From: JBBDMW01 sp040878005
GTDB lineage: Bacteria > Chloroflexota > Dehalococcoidia > Lucifugimonadales > Lucifugimonadaceae
Reading direction: 5' to 3'
Length of the DNA: 27,408 nucleotides
Assembly (NCBI GenBank): GCA_040878005.1
Contig: JBBDMW010000025.1
Location: forward strand, 1-27,408
Shown piece by piece: positions 14,844-22,040 of this stretch. The notes below the pieces were generated by a model. It was not told the DNA's origin. It searched no databases and saw nothing but the letters and a program-made list of their open reading frames with translations. Every line of letters begins with the position of its first letter. The first letter of the stretch is position 1. A program made the position numbers and the translations under genes.

Positions 14844-16745
14844 ATGAGCAATACGATTCGGGACGTGAGAAACATTGGACTGGTGCTGCTGCCCGCGGCC
14901 CTGGTTGCAATCCTCATGTTCATGGCGCCCGCAGCGCGCCTATCAGCGGCGACTGTCGCTCCCGAGGAGGTCACCTTCGGGGCGGACTCCGAGATTTGCA
15001 CAGAAGGGAGTCACGAGTTCCAGGTCGAGATCGCTCTGCCTGAGTCAGCAGTTACTGGGCAGGTAGACGTATTCTTCCTGTCTGACGACACGGGCAGTTT
15101 CGCAGCATTCGCCAGTGACCTTGCGGCACTCTTTGGTCCCGTGGTGGAGGCACTTGAAACCGACCTGCCAGAAGTAGACTTTGGCTTCGGCGTTGGCCGG
15201 TTCGAAGACTACGGCGGCCCGGGAACTGGCTTCTCTCTCGAGGATGAAACTGGGCGCCCATTCATACTTAATCAACCCATAATCACGGTCGAGGATGCAG
15301 GCGGCGAATCAGAACGTGATGACTTCATCACGGATGCGTTCGGCCGTGAGGCCCCAGGCTTTGGCGGAGACATTCCAGAGACCGCCCTTGAGGCGCTTCA
15401 CCAGGCTGCCACTGGCACAGGTTTCGACGCCGACGGTGACGGGGACACGCTTGGAAGCGGCCCTGCCGGGGACCCTGATACTCAGACAGAACCCGGCACA
15501 AGCGGGGATGTACCAGCGTTCGACTCTAACGTGGCGCCTGCATCTGGGGACGTTGGCGGCGCAGGTTGGAGGTCAGGTTCTGTTCGAATCGTGGTCCTTG
15601 CAACGGACGCAGGCACGGTCGCAGCATTCCCGGACGCAGACTCCACCGGGGACACCATCACTGGTGTGGATGGATCTTCCGAGCCATCCTCAGTGTTCAA
15701 CTCTCTCGGCAGGTTCGGTCCTGTGAGCGATGAGAAGAGCGCGGACGACAACACGGTCATGGACGCAGTGGCTCCGGAGGGTTCTGCCACCGTCCAGGAG
15801 ACTATTGATGCACTCAACAGTCTGGGCATAAGGGTGATCGGCATGGCGCCCAGTGGCGCACCAACTTCAGAGGAAGGCCCCTCGTTCGACCCCAGCGTGT
15901 TGCTTTCGGCTCTTGGCCGCCTTACAGGTGCAGTGGACGACAGCGACACTCCACTGGTGTTCGACACCTCTGCCGACCCAGGCGACCTTGCAGCCGCTAT
16001 CGCAGGTGCAATCACCACCACTGCCGCAGAACCAGTCGACGTAACGCTGGATGCCATGGATCTCCCGGACGGCTTGACCTTCGAGTTTGAGCCAGAAGAG
16101 GAATCCGATGTGGCGCCCGGAGAATCCGCCACATTCAACGTGACCCTTACAAGTGATGGATCACCGGAATCCGGCACATTCAACATAAGGTTCCTGGATG
16201 CCAACAGCGGTGCTGTGCTGGGGATGATTCCAGTCACTGTTGATTGTGACGTCACCGAACCGACGCCAGAACCTGGGACTCCGACTCCGGAACCCACGGA
16301 GACCCCAACCCCTGAGCCGGGTACACCAACCCCGACTCCACCCGAGGAGCCAGAACCTGAGTTGCCGGTCTGCAACGAGGCAATTACCTTCGTTCCAGTG
16401 GGCTCGACCCAGATGACTGACCTTTCCCCGGTGACTGGCGGACCCGCAGGTACGTTCAGTTTCACGGCCAGGATGACCAATACCAGCTCGGCTGACCTTG
16501 AGGACATCGTTACGCCAATTGAGACCCTCACGAACGACAACCTGGTGCTGAACGCTGACGGAGGCCCGTCAGCCGAAGGCGGCCAGGTCACCGTTCCAGA
16601 GGTTGGCGACTACACAGACGGTGTTCTCAGCCCTGGCGAGACAGTCGAGGTGGATTACCTGGTTGGACTGGCTGAAGTTAGCCCATTCGACTTCTTCGTG
16701 GACGCCACGTGCTCCGTGAACGAACCGGAGAATGACGTTGAGTAG
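14844..16745 (+). CDS. Secreted VWA/integrin-like protein with Thr-Pro-rich linker
   Basis: 633 residues, ATG 14844 with GAGGGG 7 nt upstream. A signal peptide is clear: positively charged start, hydrophobic core ~11-30, likely cleavage near Ala35-Ala36. The body resembles a von Willebrand A / integrin-beta-like domain, with VDVFFLSDDTGSF at ~75-86 carrying a MIDAS-like D-x-T-G-S, and SVRIVVLATDAG as a later core strand. An Asp/Gly-rich stretch (DADGDGDTLG) could bind calcium. Then come a beta-sandwich-like segment, a TP/EP-rich linker at ~470-507 and a second beta-rich C-terminal domain. No membrane anchor or sorting signal is seen at the C-terminus (ends ENDVE), so it is probably released or held by other proteins. 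The protein is very acidic. Role likely adhesion or binding at the cell surface; partner unknown. Confidence 0.85.
   Translation: MSNTIRDVRNIGLVLLPAALVAILMFMAPAARLSAATVAPEEVTFGADSEICTEGSHEFQVEIALPESAVTGQVDVFFLSDDTGSFAAFASDLAALFGPVVEALETDLPEVDFGFGVGRFEDYGGPGTGFSLEDETGRPFILNQPIITVEDAGGESERDDFITDAFGREAPGFGGDIPETALEALHQAATGTGFDADGDGDTLGSGPAGDPDTQTEPGTSGDVPAFDSNVAPASGDVGGAGWRSGSVRIVVLATDAGTVAAFPDADSTGDTITGVDGSSEPSSVFNSLGRFGPVSDEKSADDNTVMDAVAPEGSATVQETIDALNSLGIRVIGMAPSGAPTSEEGPSFDPSVLLSALGRLTGAVDDSDTPLVFDTSADPGDLAAAIAGAITTTAAEPVDVTLDAMDLPDGLTFEFEPEEESDVAPGESATFNVTLTSDGSPESGTFNIRFLDANSGAVLGMIPVTVDCDVTEPTPEPGTPTPEPTETPTPEPGTPTPTPPEEPEPELPVCNEAITFVPVGSTQMTDLSPVTGGPAGTFSFTARMTNTSSADLEDIVTPIETLTNDNLVLNADGGPSAEGGQVTVPEVGDYTDGVLSPGETVEVDYLVGLAEVSPFDFFVDATCSVNEPENDVE
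16256..16366 (+). repeat. TPEP-type low-complexity repeat inside the secreted protein
   Basis: Degenerate direct repeats encode PTPEPGTPTPEPTETPTPEP and a similar continuation. This is an extended, protease-resistant linker between two folded domains. Codons vary between units, so it is not a freshly expanded microsatellite. Confidence 0.8.
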
Positions 16746-16778
16746 ACGGGCTTAGGCCTACGGAACTTCAGCGTTTCC

Positions 16779-16806
16779 AAAGAAGAGGGGCCGCTCATAC
16801 GAGCGG
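16779..16806 (+). terminator. Terminator hairpin truncated by the assembly gap
   Basis: AAAGAAGAGGGGCCGCTC, loop ATAC, then GAGCGG, after which the run of N begins. The expected rest of the right arm (CCCCTCTTCTTT) would complete an 18-bp stem with a T-rich end, 34 bp after the stop of the secreted protein gene. The outer arm matches the hairpin at 1161. Confidence 0.7.
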
Positions 16807-16831
16807 NNNNNNNNNNCCCCCCCCCCCCCCC
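16807..16831. other. Scaffold gap (10 N) followed by a 15-C run
   Basis: Ten N mark a join of unknown real length. The C-run and following CTCTCTC are probably low-quality sequence at a contig end rather than biology. Gene order across this point depends on scaffolding. 16832-17000 holds no gene I can support. Confidence 0.9.
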
Positions 16832-17000
16832 TCTCTCTATTCCAGCTTCATGCCTGCGAAATCAACTATGGCGACCGAAGTTGCAGTTGTTGCCGAGGCT
16901 CTTCTTGCAACTTGCCATCCCGAACTGATGAACGTGCTTCAGGGGGAGGGCCACGACATGGATCGTCATTCGCCTCATCAGCAAGCCTGACGGCAACAAC

Positions 17001-17582
17001 TCATTGCAGCCGTTTCCGCATAAGCAGCCTGACTGGTTCAAATCCAAGGTTATGTGCCATTTTGACAATGTACTCGTTCTTCGCCCAGATAGCGCCCTCA
17101 ACCTCCGTGGCGCCATGCTCCCGCAGCCAGCACATACCTGCCATGAGCAACTTGAATGCAAGCGGTGTTTGGCGGACTTCAGGCATCACGAAAATGTGGT
17201 CGATAAACCCGAAGGCTTCTCTCCGCTGCACCAGCTGAGAATCACGCCGGATCCTCCGGCGCAGCCAACGTTTCACTGATCCTGTCAAAACCGGCCCAGT
17301 GCCGGAGCCGACTATCCGGACTTGGATGAAGCCGGCGAACGCCCCGCAGCGCTGTGCCACGAACAGCCGTGTATCGGCCCGCTTGAACTGCGCCTCCACG
17401 TGAGCCGTCCAATTAGCTTCTGAGTGGAATTCCAGCAGGGGATCATATTCCAACGCGATGTCTGCTTCATGGCGGAACAACTCCACCATGGGCCGGAGGT
17501 CATCAAGCGTGGCAGGGCGGATCGTGGTACGGCCCGCTACTCCCGTGCCGGGGTCCGCGGCTAGTCGTTTGCTGCGTGGCAT
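17001..17582 (-). CDS. GNAT-family N-acetyltransferase in the RiPP cluster
   Basis: 193 residues. After a short N-terminal extension the GNAT fold begins at TTIRPATLDDLRPMVELFRH. The acetyl-CoA-binding region is IDHIFVMPEVRQTPLAFKLL, in place of the usual V-x-P-x-x-R-x-x-G-x-G. The C-terminal part AKNEYIVKMAHNLGFEP is the typical 'N-x-x-A-x-x-x-Y-x-x-x-GF' region. The glycine-rich loop is atypical (RQTPLA), so CoA binding should be checked. ATG 17582 overlaps the PqqD-like gene by 22 bp, and the gene is last in the run that starts with the precursor peptide. That suggests acetylation of the matured peptide or its N-terminus, but a self-protection role is also possible. Target inferred only. 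Confidence 0.82.
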   Translation of the reverse strand: MPRSKRLAADPGTGVAGRTTIRPATLDDLRPMVELFRHEADIALEYDPLLEFHSEANWTAHVEAQFKRADTRLFVAQRCGAFAGFIQVRIVGSGTGPVLTGSVKRWLRRRIRRDSQLVQRREAFGFIDHIFVMPEVRQTPLAFKLLMAGMCWLREHGATEVEGAIWAKNEYIVKMAHNLGFEPVRLLMRKRLQ

Positions 17583-17845
17583 AGGAAACCAGCAGCGATC
17601 ATGTCGTCCAACAAAATGGAAACGCTGGCGCGGGCATGATCGAATGTCACATCGAATTCTTCTGTGAGGGACTGCCCTATCTCATCTATGGAATGACCCG
17701 ACATCAACATGTTCCATATATGAGCGCCTGTTACGTTCAAGCTGTAGTACTTGCGCTTCTGGAGGTGGAGCAGGACGACTTCTCCGCTGCTGAGCGTGGT
17801 ATGCACCACGTCCGGGCTTGGCGTGGGAATCGTTTCTTGCGTCAT
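17561..17845 (-). CDS. PqqD-family peptide carrier (RRE domain)
   Basis: 94 residues with the full PqqD pattern: GEVVLLHLQKRKYYSLNVTG, then AHIWNML, then SIDEIGQSLTEEFDV and VSILLDDMIAAGFL. The winged-helix fold binds leader peptides (RiPP recognition element) and presents them to the modifying enzyme. ATG 17845 forms an ATGA overlap with the radical SAM stop, a classic sign of translational coupling, so I prefer it over GTG 17854. The stop is overlapped by the GNAT gene. Its likely client is the peptide at 19934-20116, whose leader carries FVEP (a Y/FxxP recognition motif) twice. Family identification is firm; the pairing with the precursor is inferred from the operon. Confidence 0.9.
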   Translation of the reverse strand: MTQETIPTPSPDVVHTTLSSGEVVLLHLQKRKYYSLNVTGAHIWNMLMSGHSIDEIGQSLTEEFDVTFDHARASVSILLDDMIAAGFLCHAAND

Positions 17846-18915
17846 GCTGACCACACTTTCACGGGTGCCGGTCGTGTCTGGCCACGTTCATGAAGTTCGC
17901 GGTCTCCATTCGCCTCATCTGGCGCCCACATCACCGGGGTCCAGGAGTGATCTTTGAACCGCCTTAGCCAGTCCACCTTCCTGTAGTAAAGAGAGCAATA
18001 CCAGCAAGGAAAGAAGTCTGTGTCTTTGAATTGCCCGCTGGCCATGTGCCGCAGCTTGTTCTGTTGGAACTGACGGTTTTCCTCTTCCAGGCGGCCGTAC
18101 GCCTCAGAGAAGCTGACTTCTCGCAGATCACCCATGACGTCACCATCGCCCACGCCATCACCATGACTTGAAAGATGGCAACACTTGCTCAGGTTGCCTT
18201 CGTGGTCAATGTTCAGCTCCTGCATATTCAACGGAGCGCATGGAAAGAGGTCTGTGGTGTGAAAGCCCGGCGCCATCCCTATCTTGATTGGATACGAACG
18301 CCTCAGTTCCTGAATCTCTGCCTCCACGAGCTTCCGTTCCCATGGAGAGAGATCAAACCCCTGTACGGTTGTCAGGAAGTTAGGCATCAGGTGCCCGAAC
18401 CGCAGGCCCCGGCTTCCCAGCTGGGTCGCCAGTTCTGCCATCTCACCAAGTTCTCCACGGTTGTGCGCGGTCACTACCATGTTGATGGTGAACGGTATGC
18501 TCTCCCCGGTGCAGTAGGCGATCGCTTTCAGTACCCGCAGGAATGAGTTATTCCCCCGCAGCCTGTCATGTGTCTCCTGGGTAGCTCCGTCCATGCTGAA
18601 CGTGACCACACTGAGGCGATCACGGTAGGCCGCGATTCGTGGATAAATCGTCGTGAAATTCCAGCCGTTGGTGACAAAACTGTAACGATAGCCAGCTTCT
18701 GTCGTCTGTCGCACGACCTCCGGAAACCTGGCGTGCACGGTTGGGTCACCGCCTGTAAACGTGATGTGCTCAAAGCCGTGGTCCCGTGCCTCATCCAGGA
18801 CCTTGCCCAGGACTTCGAGCGGGAGGTCATCGTTCCCGCCATGGCGCCCGGTAAAGCAGTGCTCACACTTCAGGTTGCAACGGTCGGTCAGCTCCATGAC
18901 TATGCGCTTACTCAT
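17842..18915 (-). CDS. Radical SAM peptide-modifying enzyme (SPASM/twitch-like)
   Basis: 357 residues. C13, C17 and C20 (CNLKCEHC) bind the SAM-cleaving 4Fe-4S cluster; TFTGGDPTV is the SAM-binding GGD motif. The C-terminal part carries C226, C245-C246, C304 and C307 (FPCAP, KCCHL, FFPCWYC). These could ligate one auxiliary cluster, fewer than the seven Cys of a full SPASM domain. Enzymes of this class form C-C or thioether crosslinks, epimerise or otherwise alter ribosomal peptides. ATG 18915 overlaps the HprK-like gene by 8 bp with a G-rich upstream site; the in-frame extension to 18972 is not needed. It is followed by the coupled PqqD-like gene. The chemistry on the GFFGSFSP-ended substrate, which has no Cys, cannot be predicted and is unlikely to be thioether formation. 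Confidence 0.92.
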   Translation of the reverse strand: MSKRIVMELTDRCNLKCEHCFTGRHGGNDDLPLEVLGKVLDEARDHGFEHITFTGGDPTVHARFPEVVRQTTEAGYRYSFVTNGWNFTTIYPRIAAYRDRLSVVTFSMDGATQETHDRLRGNNSFLRVLKAIAYCTGESIPFTINMVVTAHNRGELGEMAELATQLGSRGLRFGHLMPNFLTTVQGFDLSPWERKLVEAEIQELRRSYPIKIGMAPGFHTTDLFPCAPLNMQELNIDHEGNLSKCCHLSSHGDGVGDGDVMGDLREVSFSEAYGRLEEENRQFQQNKLRHMASGQFKDTDFFPCWYCSLYYRKVDWLRRFKDHSWTPVMWAPDEANGDRELHERGQTRPAPVKVWSA

Positions 18916-19918
18916 TCCGTCGTTGCCCCCCCGCACTGGCCAGTAGACTTGAAATCGCTTCCGGCCGTTCATACACGTCAGTCCCCGCCAGCAGCCGCCA
19001 ACATGTCACCTGCTCCACCAGGCTCTTGAGCAGGCCAAACTGGGTATTTACAGACGCGGGATCTGTCAAAATGCCTGAACTCTGCCTGAGGAGCCTCGTG
19101 AAGCCTTCCGTCTGGTCTACAGGATCAAGCCTGCTTTGAGCTGCCGGGACAATTTCTGGAAACACGATCAGATTAGGCGTACACCGGTCAACAAAACGCC
19201 CCTGGTATTGAGTGTCCAGGTCTGCGAGCCACTTGCTGTCGCCGATTTCACGCCATACTCCGCCAGACGGCCGAAGCTCTGGAAAGGCATTCCGCGTCAG
19301 ATCGGTCGACGAGAATCCTCGCCTGAAAGCCATCACTTCGGCGCCGCCGTCCACAGCACGAATCATCAGGGCGTCATCGGAAAGATATGACCACCCGGCG
19401 CGTATCAATGCCAGGGTTGTGGTCGTTTTGCCGCAACCTGAATCCCCCACCAGGAGCGCCCGGGTGTTGGCCAAAACCAGGGCGTTCGCGTGAAGTCCGT
19501 AAAGGCCATGGGACCGAAGGGCCATGAGCATGGCGACCAGGAAGAACTCGCGTTGATCCCGGAGGGATTCAGACCAGAAGCCACCTGCAAGCGCCACATC
19601 TACGCGGCCCGGGGCCGTATCCAGGCTGGACTCTCCCGACTCAAGGTGGAAGCCTGGTTCCGTCTGCCAGACACGAAGACCCGGAGAATCAAAAACCGGA
19701 TTCCTGCCGATGAACCCGGTTGTGGTTTCGCGGGCCGGGCGAAGCGTCACTTCAACGCTTCGCCCGGCCAGGATCTCAACTGCCTCAGGCTCCGAAAGGG
19801 CAAACAACTCCCGCCACAGGCTCCGGACCCGGCGCCCCAGATCAGGATCACCGTATCGAACTTCGATTGGCACACCACACAACTGGCAGCGCCAGGTGTG
19901 CAATGCTGTCGTTTGCAC
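18908..19918 (-). CDS. HPr kinase-like protein of the RiPP cluster
   Basis: 336 residues. The C-terminal two thirds matches HprK-related proteins: HANALVLANTRALLVGDSG, with Walker A GDSGCGKTT at 158-166, followed by AGWSYLSDD. The Asp pair there corresponds to the catalytic/metal region. The N-terminal ~100 residues are variable, with a CQLC pair at 11-14. Genuine HPr kinases phosphorylate Ser46 of HPr, but no HPr or PTS gene is present. HprK homologues in lasso clusters, such as the one for paeninodin, phosphorylate a Ser at the C-terminal end of the precursor, so phosphorylation of Ser57 or Ser59 of the precursor is a sensible guess. The start is GTG 19918, 15 bp after the precursor stop. 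The stop overlaps the radical SAM start by 8 bp. Confidence 0.85.
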   Translation of the reverse strand: MQTTALHTWRCQLCGVPIEVRYGDPDLGRRVRSLWRELFALSEPEAVEILAGRSVEVTLRPARETTTGFIGRNPVFDSPGLRVWQTEPGFHLESGESSLDTAPGRVDVALAGGFWSESLRDQREFFLVAMLMALRSHGLYGLHANALVLANTRALLVGDSGCGKTTTTLALIRAGWSYLSDDALMIRAVDGGAEVMAFRRGFSSTDLTRNAFPELRPSGGVWREIGDSKWLADLDTQYQGRFVDRCTPNLIVFPEIVPAAQSRLDPVDQTEGFTRLLRQSSGILTDPASVNTQFGLLKSLVEQVTCWRLLAGTDVYERPEAISSLLASAGGQRRNE

Positions 19919-19933
19919 TAAGGTGAACCTGCC

Positions 19934-20116
19934 TTAAGGAGAGAACGACCCGAAAAAGCCCTTGGTCACATCGTTCAGGTCACCTCGCTGCATAAGCTTG
20001 GGCTCAACGAACGTCAGTTTCGGTTCAACAAAGGCCTGTTTTGAACGGACTTCTTCGCCGTTTGCCCTGCTCTCGCCCTCATCACGCTGAGTCAACAGGT
20101 TTGATCGTATGGTCAC
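19934..20116 (-). CDS. RiPP precursor peptide with lasso-type leader and GFFGSFSP end
   Basis: 60 residues from GTG 20116, which has GGAGG upstream with an 8-nt spacer; ATG 20146 is in frame but its Shine-Dalgarno would be too close. The leader has FVEPKLT then FVEPKLM (29-42), then QRGDLNDVT. F36-x-x-P39-x-L41-x3-G45-x5-T51 matches the Y-x-x-P-x-L-x3-G-x5-T pattern of lasso leaders. Lasso cleavage occurs two residues after that Thr, here before G53, leaving the core GFFGSFSP. This 8-residue core has no Asp or Glu, so a lasso macrolactam is impossible, and the cluster shows no asparagine synthetase or protease. Modification by the radical SAM, kinase-like and GNAT proteins is inferred. It is first gene of the operon. 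Confidence 0.75.
   Translation of the reverse strand: MTIRSNLLTQRDEGESRANGEEVRSKQAFVEPKLTFVEPKLMQRGDLNDVTKGFFGSFSP
19994..20032 (-). repeat. Duplicated FVEPKL recognition motif in the precursor leader
   Basis: Two copies of Phe-Val-Glu-Pro-Lys-Leu in tandem (residues 29-34 and 36-41). Five of the six codons differ synonymously (TTT/TTC, GAA/GAG, CCG/CCC, AAA/AAG, CTG/CTT). The protein motif is kept while the DNA has drifted, which suggests both copies are under selection. Confidence 0.75.
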
Positions 20117-20515
20117 AGTAAGTACCTCCATTCCCCCCAAGAACACATTTGCAGGTTAACCCACGAGCTTCATGATGAGACTGTCTATGAGTTTTGACCT
20201 GGTAACTATTCATTGACTTTAAAACTAAGGCTGCCGGAGAGCCGCCGGAAGCGCCGGGCTTGGCATCGGTAGAAATATGGATGGACAGTAGCGGCCGAAG
20301 TTTGGGAACAGTGCCCGACGCTCCGCTGCCGGAGACATCCCCTGCAGCTTCGGCTCTCTGGAAAGAGGATGACCTAAAGGTTCGAGCCACCCTTATTCAT
20401 CTATTCGCCCATATTGAGCGCAGTATTAACAACTCGGTGGCAGCGAATATGAACATCCTCAGGTAAATTCATAGCTTTGCAAGGTGCGGTAACGCGCAGC
20501 GAGAGAGAGTGATTC
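20117..20515. other. Divergent intergenic region, RiPP cluster versus malic enzyme
   Basis: About 400 bp containing the upstream regions of both divergent transcripts. A TTGACT box at 20213-20218 (+) lacks a good -10 partner. No riboswitch, tRNA or small gene is convincing; ORFs here have poor composition. Confidence 0.45.
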
Positions 20516-21961
20516 ATGGCCGGCCCAGGTCCAGGCATCGCATATAGCATCACCGTTCGGGCAGAGTATCCAAACATGCCCGGCATGCTTGGCAGGATTA
20601 CGTCTGCCATTGGCAGCGTTGGCGGAGATGTAACAGCTGTGGACGTGGTTTCCACGTCTGGCCGCGTCATGGTCCGGGACGTCACTGTGAACACCACTGG
20701 ACCGGATCACGGCAAAGCCGTGATTGACGCGATTTCCAGCGTAGGCGGCATAAAGGTCCGCACGGTCTCTGACCCCACGTTCCTGCTGCACCTTGGCGGC
20801 AAGATAGAGATGCGGAGCAAGACGCCTGTCACCACCAGGGAGGAAATGTCCAAGGCATACACCCCCGGCGTGGGCAGGGTCTGCATGGCCATCCATGATG
20901 ACCCTGAGGCGGTGTGGTCGCTGACCGGCAAGGGCCACACGGTGGCGGTTGTCACGGACGGCACCGCGGTGCTTGGCCTCGGGGACATAGGCCCGGAGGC
21001 TGCCATGCCGGTGATGGAGGGAAAGGCGCTCCTGTTCAAGGAGTTCGGGGGCGTTGACGCCTGGCCCATCTGCCTGGACACGAAGGACCCGGAGGAGATC
21101 ATATCCATAGTGAAGGCCATAGCCCCCGGCTTTGGCGGCATAAACCTCGAGGACATAAGCGCCCCCAGGTGCTTCGAGATAGAGGAGCGCCTGAAGAAGG
21201 ACCTGGACATCCCGGTGTTCCATGATGACCAGCACGGGACCGCGGTGGTGGTGCTGGCAGGACTCATCAACGCTCTCAAGATTGTCAGGAAGAAGCCGGA
21301 GGACCTGAAGGCGGTCATTGTTGGCGCAGGGTCGGCAGGCACTGCCTGTGCCAAGATCATGCTGAACTACGGTGTCAAGAACATCATAGGCGTGGACCGC
21401 CTGGGCTCCCTATCGCGCCACCATGACTACGGGGACAACGTAGGAATGCAGTGGTTCGCTGACAACACCAACCCGGACAACGTTGACTGCTCCCTTGCTG
21501 AAGCCCTTGTGGGAGCTGACGTTTTCCTTGGGGTGGCCGGACCCGGAATTGTCACGCCGGAGCAGGTGTCGAAGATGGCGGACGATGCGATCGTGTTCGC
21601 CCTATCGAACCCGAACCCTGAAATATGGCCCGAGGAGGTCCCGGAGAACGTCCGCATCATGGCGACCGGCCGAACGGACTATCCGAACCAGGTGAACAAC
21701 TCGCTGTGCTTCCCCGGCCTGTTCAGGGGCGTCCTTGATGTGCGGGCGAGGGAGATAAACGACGAGATGAAGGTGGCGGCCGCGCAGGCCATCGCTGCGG
21801 TCATACCTGACAACCACATCTCAGAGGACTTCATCATCCCGAGCGTGTTTGACCGGCGGGTCGTGCGCAACGTCTCGCGTGAGGTTTCCAGGGTCGCACA
21901 AGCAACTGGGGTCGCCCGTAGACGGCGTCGCGGCAAGATGTACGCCGCCTTCCGGGGATGA
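20516..21961 (+). CDS. NAD(P)-dependent malic enzyme with N-terminal ACT domain
   Basis: 481 residues. Oxidatively decarboxylates malate to pyruvate. The ACT regulatory domain is at ~10-85 (ITVRAEYPNMPGMLGRITSA). The catalytic part follows: Y115 in SKAYTPGV (general acid), K170 in MEGKALLFK (general base), metal ligands E212-D213 and D237-D238 (HDDQHGTA), Rossmann motif VIVGAGSAG at ~268-275, and SNPNPE near the C-terminus. ATG 20516 follows a GAGAGAG purine run, a usable ribosome site. ACT fusions bind small effectors, often amino acids, so allosteric control is likely; the ligand is unknown. It converges with PPDK, which consumes its pyruvate product. The fusion is known from some bacterial malic enzymes and is useful for placing the lineage. 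Confidence 0.95.
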   Translation: MAGPGPGIAYSITVRAEYPNMPGMLGRITSAIGSVGGDVTAVDVVSTSGRVMVRDVTVNTTGPDHGKAVIDAISSVGGIKVRTVSDPTFLLHLGGKIEMRSKTPVTTREEMSKAYTPGVGRVCMAIHDDPEAVWSLTGKGHTVAVVTDGTAVLGLGDIGPEAAMPVMEGKALLFKEFGGVDAWPICLDTKDPEEIISIVKAIAPGFGGINLEDISAPRCFEIEERLKKDLDIPVFHDDQHGTAVVVLAGLINALKIVRKKPEDLKAVIVGAGSAGTACAKIMLNYGVKNIIGVDRLGSLSRHHDYGDNVGMQWFADNTNPDNVDCSLAEALVGADVFLGVAGPGIVTPEQVSKMADDAIVFALSNPNPEIWPEEVPENVRIMATGRTDYPNQVNNSLCFPGLFRGVLDVRAREINDEMKVAAAQAIAAVIPDNHISEDFIIPSVFDRRVVRNVSREVSRVAQATGVARRRRRGKMYAAFRG

Positions 21962-22040
21962 CCCCAGCAATATCTGCTGCCGTGGCCCCGCATCAATCCA
22001 CCAGGAGGCGTTTATCAGCAGCGCCAGCCAGCAGCTGCTA

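Noticed and set aside
15482..16591. 369-codon minus-strand ORF
   Set aside because: Antisense shadow of the secreted VWA-like gene; low-complexity Ser/Val/Gly composition and no ribosome site.
16817..16831. Poly-C tract as a phase-variable repeat
   Set aside because: It abuts the N gap and is most simply a contig-end artefact.
17036..17046. GGTTCAAATCC, tRNA T-loop-like string
   Set aside because: It lies inside the GNAT coding sequence, with no acceptor, D or anticodon stems around it.
19934..20116. Calling the small peptide a lasso peptide precursor
   Set aside because: The leader fits, but the core has no Asp/Glu at positions 7-9 and no lasso cyclase or protease gene is present.
20459..21235. 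258-codon minus-strand ORF
   Set aside because: Antisense to the malic enzyme, whose conserved motifs fix the coding strand.
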